A stretch of DNA of 64,000 bases from Nocardiopsis sp. YSL2. GTDB lineage: Bacteria > Actinomycetota > Actinomycetes > Streptosporangiales > Streptosporangiaceae. Within the stretch, counting starts at the first letter, position 1. Each line of letters starts with the position of its first letter. Below, piece after piece: positions 44,125-52,987 of the stretch. The notes below the pieces were generated by a model. That model had not been told where the DNA came from. It did no database searches and was given only the letters and a program-made list of their open reading frames with translations. The stretch covers positions 5,146,001 through 5,210,000 of the forward strand of contig NZ_JAMOAO010000001.1 of NCBI RefSeq assembly GCF_030555055.1, in the 5' to 3' direction. The translations under genes and the position numbers were made by a program.

Positions 44125-44801
44125 GGCGTTCCTTCCGGGTGGACTGCGGGCGCGAGCCGCTCGACGCGGTCGCTGATCTGGGCGAAGGCGTCCTCGAACG
44201 CCTCATCGGTGCTGGTGCGCACGGGGTCGGGGACCGACCAGTGCAGCCGGTCGCGGGTACGCGGCAGCTCCTCGTGCGCGTTGTCGCAGACCGCCACCAC
44301 CAGGTCGTCGCGGCGCAGCACGTCCGCGACGTGAGCGGTGCGGGCGGCCTCCAGTCGCAGGCCGTGGCGGCGGGCGGTGGCGACGGCCCTCGCGTGCACG
44401 CCTGCGCCGGGGTGGGTCCCGGCCGAGGCGGCGGGGACGGCGCTGTGGTGCCGCCACAGCGCGGCGGCCAGTTGTGAGCGGGCCGAGTTGCGGGTGCACA
44501 CGAACACCACGCGTGGGGCGCGCACCAGGAAGGACGGGATCAGCGCGTCGAAGCACCCGGGCCGTAGGCGGATGTAGACGCGCCGGTGGTCGGCCTCGGA
44601 ACGTTCACGGGTGATGACGCCGGCCTCGGCCAACACACGCAGGTGGTGGGCGATGAGGTTGGAGCGCATTCCCAACCGCTCGCCCAGCTCCGAGGGCGAG
44701 GCATCCCCGGCGCACAGGGCGTCGGTGACGGCCAGGCGGGCGGGATCGGCCAGGGCGGCGTGGAGCGCGGCCCGACGCTCCCACGAAAGCTCAGTGTTCA
44801 T
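44121..44801 (-). CDS. ArsR repressor fused to LMW phosphatase/arsenate reductase domain
   Basis: 226 residues. Residues about 8-85: ArsR helix-turn-helix (SELGERLGMRSNLIAHHLRVLAEAGVI, wing SEADHRRVYIRL). Residues about 95-215: LMW-phosphatase-like domain with VFVCTRNSARSQLAAAL (Cys-x5-Arg), and VVAVCDNAHEE, with a late DPV-like motif (SVPDPV). It probably both senses and converts arsenicals. It overlaps arsC by ATGA. Its ATG lies in its own operator with a leaderless -10. Confidence 0.9.
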   Translation of the reverse strand: MNTELSWERRAALHAALADPARLAVTDALCAGDASPSELGERLGMRSNLIAHHLRVLAEAGVITRERSEADHRRVYIRLRPGCFDALIPSFLVRAPRVVFVCTRNSARSQLAAALWRHHSAVPAASAGTHPGAGVHARAVATARRHGLRLEAARTAHVADVLRRDDLVVAVCDNAHEELPRTRDRLHWSVPDPVRTSTDEAFEDAFAQISDRVERLAPAVHPEGTP

Positions 44802-44826
44802 TGACTCATTATTCGCTGAGTGAATG
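44799..44826. promoter_or_regulatory. Operator over the start of the ArsR-phosphatase gene
   Basis: CATTGACTCA (44799-44808) and TGAGTGAATG (44817-44826) form a 10-8-10 dyad with one mismatch. The first three bases are the start codon (minus strand) and AATAAT (44808-44813) is the likely -10, 7 nt before the ATG. Repressor binding would cover the whole core promoter. Confidence 0.7.
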
Positions 44827-45027
44827 TGCCGGGGCAAGCGTGTTCACCGCTTCGACCGGGTTTGTTCCCCTGGTGGTCGCGATGGCGGTGGCGGCGCCGT
44901 ACGGGGCCGCCCCACTCGGGTGGCGCCGAACGCTCAGTGCGCGCAGGTGTGTCGGCGCGGCCGTCGCTCTCGGATTCCGAAGCTGATGACAGTGGGTCGA
45001 GGGACCGGCTAGGCTGGCTCCGGCAGT
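44827..45027. other. Part of the divergent region before the beta-propeller gene
   Basis: No gene is recognisable between the ArsR-phosphatase start and the next operator. The whole divergent gap runs to 45141. Confidence 0.4.
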
Positions 45028-45055
45028 ACGCCTAAGGAACTTAGGTGTGTAGGTG
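45028..45055 (+). promoter_or_regulatory. Operator A: CCTAAG-GAA-CTTAGG
   Basis: A perfect 6-3-6 dyad (45031-45045), extended to ACG/TGT ends, followed after 4 nt by TAGGTG, a possible -10. It lies about 100 bp before the propeller gene start. The same layout recurs at 48974-49001. Confidence 0.65.
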
Positions 45056-45141
45056 CGGGCGCGAGTGCGGAGAGCCCCGAGGTCACGGCGCACGGCGGAC
45101 CCCGCTCGCCTCCGGCCCCTCGAACCGAGCACGGGGAAACC

Positions 45142-46149
45142 ATGGGAAGCAAGAGCACGCAGGACCGGGCACGCGCACGCCGCGAGGCCGTCGAGCAGCG
45201 GCGACAGGAGGAACAGCGGCGGAGCACGCGGCGGCGCCTGCTGTGGGCGGGCGGTGCCGGAGCCGCCGCGCTGGCGGTCGTCGCCGCTGCCGGCTGGTTC
45301 GTCACCACGAGGAACGAGCCGGCGCACGGGGCCGGAGTGGAGGAGTTCACCCACGTCCACGGCCTGTCGATCCCGACGTGGGCGCCGGACGATCCCCTCC
45401 TGGCGACCCACGAAGGGCTCGTCGCCATCGACCCGGAAGCGGAGTGGCGCGTGGTGAGCGATGAGCTCCACGACTTCATGGGCTTCACCGCGCACCCCAC
45501 GGACGAGGGCGTGCTCTTCTCCAGCGGCCACCCCGCGCCGGGCAGCGGGCTGAGCAACCCGGTCGGTTTCATGGCCAGCGAGGACGGCGGCGCCACCTGG
45601 GAGGTGCGCTCGCTGGAGGGCGAGGTCGACTTCCACGCGATGACCGTCGGAGCCGGGGGAGACGCCGTCTACGGCTGGTTCGACACCCTGTACCGCAGCG
45701 CCGACGAGGGGCATACCTGGGAGCGGGTGGACGCGCCCGCTCTGGCGGAGGCCCAGGGAGCGACCTCCCTGGCCGGGCATCCGGACGACCCCGACGGGGT
45801 GTGGGCGGGCACCCAGGCGGGGCTGTTGCGCAGCACCGACGGCGGTCAGAGCTGGGAACCGGTCCTGGAACGGGGGCCGGTGAGCGCCGTGCACGTCGAC
45901 CCGGCCGACCCCGAGCGGATGCTCGCCTACACGGCCGCGAGCGGGCTGATGGAGAGCACCGACGGCGGCTCCGAATGGACCGGACTCGGCTGGACCCTGG
46001 GCGAGGACATGGTCGGCCACCTGGCCATCCACCCCGAGGACCCCGACACGGTGTACGCGGGGACCTACGGCGAGGGCGTGTACCGCAGCCAGGACGGGGG
46101 CCGGACCTGGGAACCGCTGGCCGAAGGCGGAGTGGCCGGCCGGCACTGA
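45142..46149 (+). CDS. Membrane-anchored beta-propeller with Asp-box repeats (F510_1955-like)
   Basis: 335 residues. Basic N-terminal 32 residues, then one membrane helix (about 34-52), so the propeller should face outside. Five Asp-box motifs of the S-x-D-G-G-x-T-W type occur: SEDGGATWE, SADEGHTWE, STDGGQSWE, STDGGSEWT, SQDGGRTWE. FTHVHGLSIP near residue 70 is a typical opening in this family, annotated as sialidase-like/glycosylhydrolase without proven activity. GGGGA precedes ATG 45142. Confidence 0.88.
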   Translation: MGSKSTQDRARARREAVEQRRQEEQRRSTRRRLLWAGGAGAAALAVVAAAGWFVTTRNEPAHGAGVEEFTHVHGLSIPTWAPDDPLLATHEGLVAIDPEAEWRVVSDELHDFMGFTAHPTDEGVLFSSGHPAPGSGLSNPVGFMASEDGGATWEVRSLEGEVDFHAMTVGAGGDAVYGWFDTLYRSADEGHTWERVDAPALAEAQGATSLAGHPDDPDGVWAGTQAGLLRSTDGGQSWEPVLERGPVSAVHVDPADPERMLAYTAASGLMESTDGGSEWTGLGWTLGEDMVGHLAIHPEDPDTVYAGTYGEGVYRSQDGGRTWEPLAEGGVAGRH

Positions 46150-46334
46150 CACCCCGGCCGCGCCCGTCGTGCGGGGCCGGTCCGCTCGGGGCCGAATCCG
46201 GTGAGGCACCGGGGAAGCCCGCATCCGGCCCAGCCCGGGAGGAGCCGCGCCGCCGGTACGCTGCGGGGGAGGTCGTACGCGAGGAAGACCCACAGCGGAA
46301 GATCGACATGGAACGGTGAGCGGAGGCAGGCGTC

Positions 46335-46721
46335 GTGCAGCGGTTCGGTGAGCTGGAAGCCGCGATCATGGAAGTGGTGTGGGGCGCGGGGGACTCGCTG
46401 CTGGTGCGCGAGGTCCTCCACCGGCTCGACCGTGACCCGGTCCCGGCCTTCACGACCGTGCAGACGGTTATGAACATCCTGCACGGCAAGGGCTGGCTCG
46501 AACGCGACCTGGACGGCCGCGCCTACCGCTACCGGGCCACCGCCACGCGCGAGGACTACGTCGCCGGTCTGATGCGCCACGCCCTGGACGAGACCGCGGA
46601 CCGGGGCGCCGCGCTCGCCCGCTTCGTGGACGGCATGGCTCCGAACGAGCTCGCCGAGCTGACGGAGCGCCTGGCCGCGGCGCGGACCAGGAACGCCGAG
46701 CGTGAAGGGGAGAGCACGTGA
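46335..46721 (+). CDS. BlaI/MecI/CopY-family repressor
   Basis: 128 residues. Winged helix: GELEAAIMEVVWGAGDSLLVREVLHRL, FTTVQTVMNILHGKGWLERDLDGRAYRYRA. The C-terminal dimerisation helices end near 120. Members bind dyads as dimers and are inactivated by cleavage by, or signalling from, BlaR1/M56 partners. GTG 46335. It is coupled to the M56 gene by a 4-base overlap, and the two CCTAAG operators flank this pair. Confidence 0.93.
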   Translation: MQRFGELEAAIMEVVWGAGDSLLVREVLHRLDRDPVPAFTTVQTVMNILHGKGWLERDLDGRAYRYRATATREDYVAGLMRHALDETADRGAALARFVDGMAPNELAELTERLAAARTRNAEREGEST

Positions 46722-47683
46722 GCGTGCCGTTCGTCCTGGCGGTCCACACGGTCGTCGGCGCCACGGTGCTCGCGCCGCTGCTCGCCCGCGCCGCCTGGGT
46801 GGAACGTGCTCCCCGCCTGGCCCTGCTCCTGTGGCAGGCGCTGACGGTGTCGACCGTGTCGGCGGCGGTCCTGGCGGGCCTGGCGGTCGCCGTGCCCGTC
46901 ATCCCTCTGGCCACGGACACGGCTGAGCTGCTGCGGATGTGTCTGATGATGCTGCGCGCCGTCTACTCCACCCCTGGCGGGGCGCTCGCCGCCACCGCGG
47001 GACTGCTCATCTCCGTGGTGATCGCCGGGCGGTGCGCCTACGGGGTGGGCGCCGCGTGGGCGCGGGCGCGGCGGGAACGCCGCGACCACCTGCGGGTCCT
47101 GGCCATGGTCGGCACCGGAGACGAGCGCCTGGGCGCGACGATCCTCGACCACGGCGCCAGGGCCGCCTACTGCCTGCCGGGGCGGGGCGGCCATGTCGTA
47201 CTGACCAGTGCCGCCCTGGCCGCGCTGGACGGGGCGGGGCTGGACGCGGTGCTGGCCCACGAGCGGGCCCACCTGCGCGGACGCCACCACCTGCTGGTCG
47301 CGCTCACCCGCGGTGTGGAGCGCGCCTTCCCCTTCGTCCGGGCGTTCGCGCTCGCACGGACCGAGACGGCCAGACTGGTCGAACTGGCGGCCGACGACTC
47401 CGCCGCCTCGGCCACGGACCGGCTGACGGTCGCCGGAGCGCTGCTGGCCCTGGCGGGGGGCGGATCTCCCGTGCGTTCCCCGGCGCCCGACGCGGTCCTG
47501 GCCGCGAGCGGATCCGCCGACGGACGGCGGGTGCGCCGCCTGATCGACGGGCGGACCGGTCTCGAGTCGCGGTGGGTGGCCCTCGGCGCCGTCGCGGCGG
47601 TGGCGGCCGCGGCCCTGCCGTTCACGGTCGCGGCGGTCCCCGTGCTCGCCATGGCGGTCGCGGACTGCTGCCTCCCGTCCTGA
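46718..47683 (+). CDS. M56-family membrane zinc metallopeptidase (BlaR1-like)
   Basis: 321 residues, with hydrophobic helices near 5-25, 37-62, 87-108 and 284-310. The zinc motif HERAH is at 181-185, with ELAAD (about 228-232) giving the third ligand. It lacks the penicillin-binding sensor domain of true BlaR1. It probably controls the BlaI repressor just upstream by proteolysis in response to an envelope signal. Confidence 0.92.
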   Translation: MSVPFVLAVHTVVGATVLAPLLARAAWVERAPRLALLLWQALTVSTVSAAVLAGLAVAVPVIPLATDTAELLRMCLMMLRAVYSTPGGALAATAGLLISVVIAGRCAYGVGAAWARARRERRDHLRVLAMVGTGDERLGATILDHGARAAYCLPGRGGHVVLTSAALAALDGAGLDAVLAHERAHLRGRHHLLVALTRGVERAFPFVRAFALARTETARLVELAADDSAASATDRLTVAGALLALAGGGSPVRSPAPDAVLAASGSADGRRVRRLIDGRTGLESRWVALGAVAAVAAAALPFTVAAVPVLAMAVADCCLPS

Positions 47684-47979
47684 CGGCGCCGAGGGCACGG
47701 AGACGGCCCGCTCGCTTCGCCTCGCGCGTCCACGGGTGCCCGCGTTCGTTCACGTCCTCGCGGGGGCGGTCACGTGTGATCGCGGAGGCCTCGTCCTACC
47801 ATGCGTGGAGTGGGCCGGTGCGTGCCCGGCGGCGCGGCCGTCGTCCGTGTCGAGGTCGTCCGGGCGTTCCACGCGCCACCGACGCCCCTCGTGTCGACCC
47901 GGTTCGCCGCGCTCCCGGGCCCCGGTGAATCCGGTGTGCCGCGTGGGCACAGCGCTGTCGTTGCATTGGAGAACGCACC

Positions 47980-48855
47980 ATGTCCCACACGACTCCGGAT
48001 CCGGACGAGCCGGTCCGAACCGTGGCCAATGTCGAGCAGTCCGAGGCGTGGAACGGTGACGACGGCCGCCACTGGGCGGCCCATCGCGAGCACTACGACG
48101 CGATGCTGGCCCGATACACCCCGCGCCTGCTGGAAGCGGCGCAGATCTCGCCGGACCAGCGGGTGCTCGACATCGGCTGCGGTGCGGGAGTGACGACGTG
48201 CGCCGCGGCCCGGACCGCCCGCGACGCCGGGGCCCTGGGCGTCGACCTCTCGCGGCCCCTGTTGGCGCAGGCACGGCAGCGCGCCGAGGACCAAGGACTG
48301 GACAACACGCGCTTCGAACGGGCCGACGCCCAGGTCCACCCCTTCCCGCGTGCGGCCTTCGGCGCCGCGATCAGTCGTTTCGGCGTCATGTTCTTCGCCG
48401 ACCCCGTCGCGGCGTTCGCCAACATCGCCCGGGCCCTGACTCCTCGGGGGCGGCTGGCCTTCCTGTGCTGGCAGCCGCCGCAGAGCATCGAATGGTCCCT
48501 CACGCTGCGCGCCGCCCTGGCCCGTTTCGTCGAGCCGCCGACGCCGGGGACCGACGGCCCGGGGCCGTACTCCCTCGCCGAACCGGGGCGGATCCGGCCC
48601 CTGCTGGAGGAGGCCGGCTTCACGGGGATCGCGATCGAGTCCGCTCACGAGCCCGTCACCCTGGGAACCGACGTCGCGGACGCGATGGCCTTCGCCGAGG
48701 ACATGGGGCCGGTGCGCAACCTCCTGTCCCAGGTCGAGCCCGCGCAGCGGGCGGCGGCCCGCGACTCACTGCGCGAGGCCCTGGCCGCGCACCGCACCGC
48801 AGACGGTGTGCGCGTGGGATCCGCCGCCTGGCTCGTCACCGCGCGCCGCGGCTGA
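47980..48855 (+). CDS. Class I SAM-dependent methyltransferase
   Basis: 291 residues, no signal peptide. SAM motif I is VLDIGCGAGVTTCAAA, motif II/III has GVDLSRPLLAQA, and the acidic loop is ERADAQVHPFP. The segment ISRFGVMFFADPVAAFANIARAL is typical of methyltransferase_11 enzymes acting on small molecules. A GGAG site lies 9 nt before ATG 47980. The 296-bp gap upstream holds no recognised gene. Substrate unknown. Confidence 0.92.
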   Translation: MSHTTPDPDEPVRTVANVEQSEAWNGDDGRHWAAHREHYDAMLARYTPRLLEAAQISPDQRVLDIGCGAGVTTCAAARTARDAGALGVDLSRPLLAQARQRAEDQGLDNTRFERADAQVHPFPRAAFGAAISRFGVMFFADPVAAFANIARALTPRGRLAFLCWQPPQSIEWSLTLRAALARFVEPPTPGTDGPGPYSLAEPGRIRPLLEEAGFTGIAIESAHEPVTLGTDVADAMAFAEDMGPVRNLLSQVEPAQRAAARDSLREALAAHRTADGVRVGSAAWLVTARRG

Positions 48856-48973
48856 CCCCCGGCCGGGTGGCGGAGGGGAGAGGGCGCCCGGGGCGTCGTG
48901 GTCCCCGTCGGTGGCGCCGCGATGCCCCTGCCCGGCCACGGGCAGGGGCATCCGGTGCGGGTGGATGACTCAT

Positions 48974-49001
48974 ACCTAAGGACCTTAGTTTCCTAGGTAG
49001 G
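48974..49001 (+). promoter_or_regulatory. Operator B: CCTAAG-GAC-CTTAGT
   Basis: Dyad ACCTAAG-GAC-CTTAGTT (48974-48990), one mismatch from perfect, followed after 4 nt by TAGGTA/TAGGAT, a possible -10. The layout matches operator A base for base in CCTAAGGAxCTTAG and TAGGT. It is about 105 bp before the DUF2752 gene start. Confidence 0.65.
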
Positions 49002-49094
49002 ATGCCCGGACGCGGTCACCGGAACGCCTGACCGCACACCACGAGACGACGACCCGCCGGTCCGGACGAGGTCACGAGGGAGCTGGGGGAGACC

Positions 49095-49634
49095 ATGCCC
49101 GTATGGCTTCGGCCGATCGAGTTCCGCGTCGAGGGACGCGACCGCCTTCGTCCGCTGACCTGGACCGCTCTGGGCGGGCTCGTGCTGGGCGCCGTGATGG
49201 CGGTCTTCGGCCTGCCGCCGGTCGACGTCCACGGGCCGCTGCACTACCTCGGGATCATGGATCCCCTGTGCGGCGGGACCCGCTCGGTGTGGGCGGCCAT
49301 GAGCGGTGATCCCGCCACGTCCTGGCGGTACAACCCGCTCGGGATCGTCCTGGTCGCCGGGGCGGCGGGCACCATCGTCAGATTCGTGCTCGGTGCGGTG
49401 ACCGGTCGCTGGATCAACGTCCGCGTTCGTTCGTGGGAAACGGTCGTCGCGGTGGGCAGCACGCTCTTCGGCGTACTGGCGGTGCGGCAGCAGATGAACG
49501 CCGACCTGCTGAGCTCCCCGCCCGGTTCGTTCTCCCCGGTGGGTCCCCTGCTGAACGCGCTGCCGGTGCTGGTGATGCTCGTCTGGCTGAACGTCAGGCG
49601 CCGCCGGATGACGGCCGCGAACACACGCCGCTGA
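49095..49634 (+). CDS. DUF2752 membrane protein
   Basis: 179 residues with four hydrophobic helices. The family signature DPLCGGTRSVWAAMSGDPATS and YNPLGIVLVAG lies between helices 1 and 2. Function unknown; members are thought to be small integral membrane proteins. GGGGGAGACC precedes ATG 49095. It carries operator B and thus likely belongs to the same regulon as the propeller protein. Confidence 0.88.
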   Translation: MPVWLRPIEFRVEGRDRLRPLTWTALGGLVLGAVMAVFGLPPVDVHGPLHYLGIMDPLCGGTRSVWAAMSGDPATSWRYNPLGIVLVAGAAGTIVRFVLGAVTGRWINVRVRSWETVVAVGSTLFGVLAVRQQMNADLLSSPPGSFSPVGPLLNALPVLVMLVWLNVRRRRMTAANTRR

Positions 49635-49845
49635 GACCGGCTCCGGACGTCCGCTCACCCGCCCGAGGACACCGCGCCCGGCAGGGCGGGCCACCGGAAC
49701 CGGGTACAGGCCGGTGCATCCCGGACCCTGCGCGCGGGGGCGCCATCACCTACGATGGCGGGCCGTCCGCACCGGTCTCCTCCGCAGGGACCGACGTCCC
49801 GCACCGCCACGTCCGCGCAGGGCCCCACGAAGGAGAACAGAACCC

Positions 49846-50952
49846 ATGACCGGCCGTATCCTCCTGCTCGGAGCCACCGGCTACACGGGCGGCCTCGTCC
49901 TCGACGCCCTCCTGGGCCGCGGCGCGCGACCGACCGTGGCCGGACGCGACGCCGACGCCGTGGCGGCCCTCGCCGAACGATCCGGTGGGCTCGACCACGC
50001 GGTCGTCGACGCCACCGACCCCTCCACCCTGCGCGGGCACCTGCGCCCCGGCGACGTCCTCGTCACCACCGTCGGACCCTTCGAACGCTACGGACACCAC
50101 GTCGCGCGGGCCGCCGCCGACGCCGGCGCCCACTACGTCGACTCCACCGGCGAGGTCGGCTTCGTCCGCGCCCTGCACGAGCGCCACCACCGTCGCGCCC
50201 GCCAGACCGGCGCGGTGATGCTCCCCGCCTTCGGCTACGACTACGTCCCCGGCATCCTCGCCGGAACCCTCGCCGCCCGCCAGGCGGGCGAGACCGCCCG
50301 TGCTCTCGACATCGGCTACTTCGTCGCCGGCCCGCTCCGGAACGGGACGAGCCAGGGCACCCGCGCCACCATGCGCGACGGCCTGACCCTGCCGTCGGTG
50401 CGCCGGTCCCGGCACCGGCTGGTCGAGGAACGCACCGCCTCCCGCGTCCGCGGCTTCACCGTCGGCGGCCGCCGCACGTCGGCGTTCCTGGTCTCCGGCA
50501 CCGAAGTGCTCTTCCTGCCCGAGACCTGTCCCGCGCTGAGCGACATCACCGTCTACAACGGCTGCTTCCCCGCTCTCAGCCACCCGATCTCCCTGCTGAC
50601 CGCCGTCGCCGACGCCGTGAACCGCGTGCCCGGCGGCCGCGGGCTGACCGAACTCCTGACCCGCCCGCTCGCGGCCGGCCCGCCCGGCGGCCCCGACGCC
50701 ACCGCACGCGCGCGCACCCGCAGCCATGTCGTCGCCCTCGCCTCGACCGGTGCCCCGGACGGCGCGCCACTCGCCGAGGTCCACCTCGAAGGCCCCAACC
50801 CCTACAGCCTGACCGGCGCACTCATCGCCTGGGCCGCCCATCGCCTCACCACCGGCTCCGACGCCACGCCGGGCGTCGTCGGACCCGTCGACGCCTTCGG
50901 CCTCGACGCGTTCCGCGACGCCTGCGCCGGGATCGGACTCGCTCCCGCCTGA
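49846..50952 (+). CDS. Saccharopine dehydrogenase-like NAD(P)-binding protein
   Basis: 368 residues. Starts GRILLLGATGYTGGLVLDALL (Rossmann loop), with VDATDPSTLRGHLRPGDVLVTTVGPFERYG and AHYVDSTGEVGF typical of the trans-acting enoyl reductase/saccharopine dehydrogenase-like group. No signal peptide. Real substrate unknown. AAGGAGA precedes ATG 49846. Confidence 0.9.
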   Translation: MTGRILLLGATGYTGGLVLDALLGRGARPTVAGRDADAVAALAERSGGLDHAVVDATDPSTLRGHLRPGDVLVTTVGPFERYGHHVARAAADAGAHYVDSTGEVGFVRALHERHHRRARQTGAVMLPAFGYDYVPGILAGTLAARQAGETARALDIGYFVAGPLRNGTSQGTRATMRDGLTLPSVRRSRHRLVEERTASRVRGFTVGGRRTSAFLVSGTEVLFLPETCPALSDITVYNGCFPALSHPISLLTAVADAVNRVPGGRGLTELLTRPLAAGPPGGPDATARARTRSHVVALASTGAPDGAPLAEVHLEGPNPYSLTGALIAWAAHRLTTGSDATPGVVGPVDAFGLDAFRDACAGIGLAPA

Positions 50953-51087
50953 TCCACGGCCGGACGGCGGCGGCCGGTGCGGGCACAGCGGAGGCCGCGG
51001 CGGCGACGGCTCCGTCGCCGGGGGCCACCGCCGACGGCCGACGCCGGTCGGGAGTCGGCGACGGCCCCCGGCGGGTTCCGGGACGCC

Positions 51088-52356
51088 CTACGCGCCGTGC
51101 GGGGAGCCGGGTGTGCCGGGCTCACCGGTGTCGTCGGCGGTGCCGGTGGCGCTCTCTGCCAGCCACGCGTCCCAGGAACGCTGCCAGTAGCCCCATCCGT
51201 TGTCGACCTCGAGTTCGCGGTCGGTTCCGGTGACGACCAGCGGATCGCCCATGTAGGAGTTCTCGTAGAACCACTGGGCGTCGGCGGTGGACAGGTTGGG
51301 GCACCCGTGGCTGAGGTTGGCCTCGCCGAGCCGGTCGTTCCACGGTGCCGCGTGGGTGAACTCGCCGCTGTCGGAGAAGCGGACGGCGTACTCGACCTCG
51401 ATCTCGTAGCCCTCCTCGCTGTCGACCGGAACGCCCACGGTGGAGGAGTCCATGACCAGGTCCTCGTACTTCTCCATGGTGAGGTGGACGCCGCTGGTGG
51501 TGGTGTAGCGCTCGACGTCGGCCTTGCCGATGCTGGTGGGGAAGTCCTTGACCTGCTCTCCGTCGCGCTCGACGGTCATGCGCTTGGTGTCGCTGTCGAT
51601 CGTGCTGATCTGGGACCGTCCCACGGTGAATTCGAGCCGGTGGTTCTCGATGCCGTAGACGCCGTCACTCGCCTGCACCCCGGCCAGGCGGAGGTCGACG
51701 GTGACGTCCTGTTCGGGCTGCCAGTACTCCTCCGGGCGAAAGACCGCGGTCCGGTCGCCGAACCAGTTCCAGGCGCCCAGCACCGGTTGCTCGGAGAGCA
51801 CCTCCATCGCCGACTCCACCCGCGCCTTGTTCTGGACGGGCAGGTCGAAGTTGACGATGACGGGCATGCCCACACCGACGGTCTGGCCGCTGATGGGGAA
51901 GTTCGACTGCAGTTCCAGGCGCCGGCCCGGCGTCGCGGCGAGCGTGGAGAACGCGTGGGTGGCCTCGGCGTGCTCCCCGTCGTCGGTCTCGGCGGTGGCG
52001 GTCACCGTGATGTCGGCGCCCGGAAGCAGTGTCCAGTCGCTGGTCCACTCGGTCTCGTCGTCGTTGAGGGATCCGGTCATCTCGTCGGGGCCGGAGCCCT
52101 CCTGCCCGGCCGTCGTGACCCGTACGTCGGTGAGGGTTCCTCCTTCGGCCTCGACGACGACCGGCAGGTCGGGGCGCACGTCGGACGCGCCGTCCTCAGG
52201 GGTGATGCGGACGGTGACCGGATCGGACGTGGCCTGCGGCTCCTCCTCGGCCGAGGTGTCGGCCGGGGGTGCCGAGCACGAGGTCGCGCCCAGCACGCCC
52301 AGGGCGAGCAGGCCGAGTGCGAGGCGTCTCTTCGGGTCGGCGGGGAAGGTGCCCAT
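51088..52356 (-). CDS. L,D-transpeptidase (YkuD) lipoprotein
   Basis: 422 residues. Lipoprotein signal with lipobox ATSC near residues 24-27. Two Ig-like Ldt domains follow (VTVRITPEDGASDVRPDLPV; ELQSNFPISGQTVGVGMP), then the YkuD catalytic domain with active site HAAPWNDRLGEANLSHGCPN (His ... Ser-His-Gly-Cys). It makes 3-3 cross-links in peptidoglycan and resembles LdtMt2-type enzymes. ATG 52356 begins the signal; no strong ribosome site. Confidence 0.95.
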   Translation of the reverse strand: MGTFPADPKRRLALGLLALGVLGATSCSAPPADTSAEEEPQATSDPVTVRITPEDGASDVRPDLPVVVEAEGGTLTDVRVTTAGQEGSGPDEMTGSLNDDETEWTSDWTLLPGADITVTATAETDDGEHAEATHAFSTLAATPGRRLELQSNFPISGQTVGVGMPVIVNFDLPVQNKARVESAMEVLSEQPVLGAWNWFGDRTAVFRPEEYWQPEQDVTVDLRLAGVQASDGVYGIENHRLEFTVGRSQISTIDSDTKRMTVERDGEQVKDFPTSIGKADVERYTTTSGVHLTMEKYEDLVMDSSTVGVPVDSEEGYEIEVEYAVRFSDSGEFTHAAPWNDRLGEANLSHGCPNLSTADAQWFYENSYMGDPLVVTGTDRELEVDNGWGYWQRSWDAWLAESATGTADDTGEPGTPGSPHGA

Positions 52357-52570
52357 GATCGTGGATGCTCCGTGTGCGGTTCGGGGACCCTCGTTCCGGG
52401 AGCGCGGGGTGTGCCCGGAAGGAGGTCGGGACGTGGGGACGGATCGCGGCGTTCGAGCTGCGCGGTGGCCCGGGTCGTGGGCGTCGACGGTGTCCGGGGC
52501 CCGGCACGGACAGGACGTCCGTTCCCGCGACCGCGGTGCGCCGCCGCGCGGGGCGGGCCGGGGTGCCGGG

Positions 52571-52987
52571 TTAGACCCGTTGCACACAGAGTGAGATGAG
52601 CAGTCGTGTCCCGCTCCACGGCACGGCCGCGGTGCCCGACGGCTGTGACGGGACCGCGCGGACCGAAGGTGCTCGCAGCGGGGTCGTGCCGGTGCCGGTG
52701 CCGGTGCCCAGGCCCAGCAGTACGGCCCCCGCGACCGCGGGCGCGCGCTGGTCGACGCTCGCGCCCGCCTCCGACGGGCAGGGATGGCGGTGCTGTTCGG
52801 CCGCGCCGTCGGACGGGGCGGAGCCGACTCCCGCTGACGACGCCGAACCGACGCCTGTGGCGGCCCCGTCCGCTTCCGCCGCCGAGGCGGACTCCATGGC
52901 ACCGGCGGCGCAGAGGACGTGGGCGGCGAACAGCAGCGACAGCAGCAGGGCCCCGGTCCTGGGCCTCCGACGCCGCTTCCAGATCAT
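52571..52987 (-). CDS. Putative secreted or membrane-anchored small protein
   Basis: 138 residues. KRRRRPRTGALLLSLLFAAHVLCAAG is a signal peptide or anchor; the rest is Ala/Ser/Gly-rich with one EQHRHPCP motif and a second weakly hydrophobic stretch (AVAGAVLLGLGTG). I do not recognise a family. It resembles the uncharacterised exported proteins seen near copper or cell-envelope genes in actinomycetes, but that is only an impression. Confidence 0.55.
   Translation of the reverse strand: MIWKRRRRPRTGALLLSLLFAAHVLCAAGAMESASAAEADGAATGVGSASSAGVGSAPSDGAAEQHRHPCPSEAGASVDQRAPAVAGAVLLGLGTGTGTGTTPLRAPSVRAVPSQPSGTAAVPWSGTRLLISLCVQRV

Noticed and set aside
45028-45048. DtxR/IdeR iron box
   Set aside because: The dyad is CCTAAG-n3-CTTAGG, with arms in the opposite sense to TTAGGnTAGnCTAACCTAA; spacing and core do not fit.
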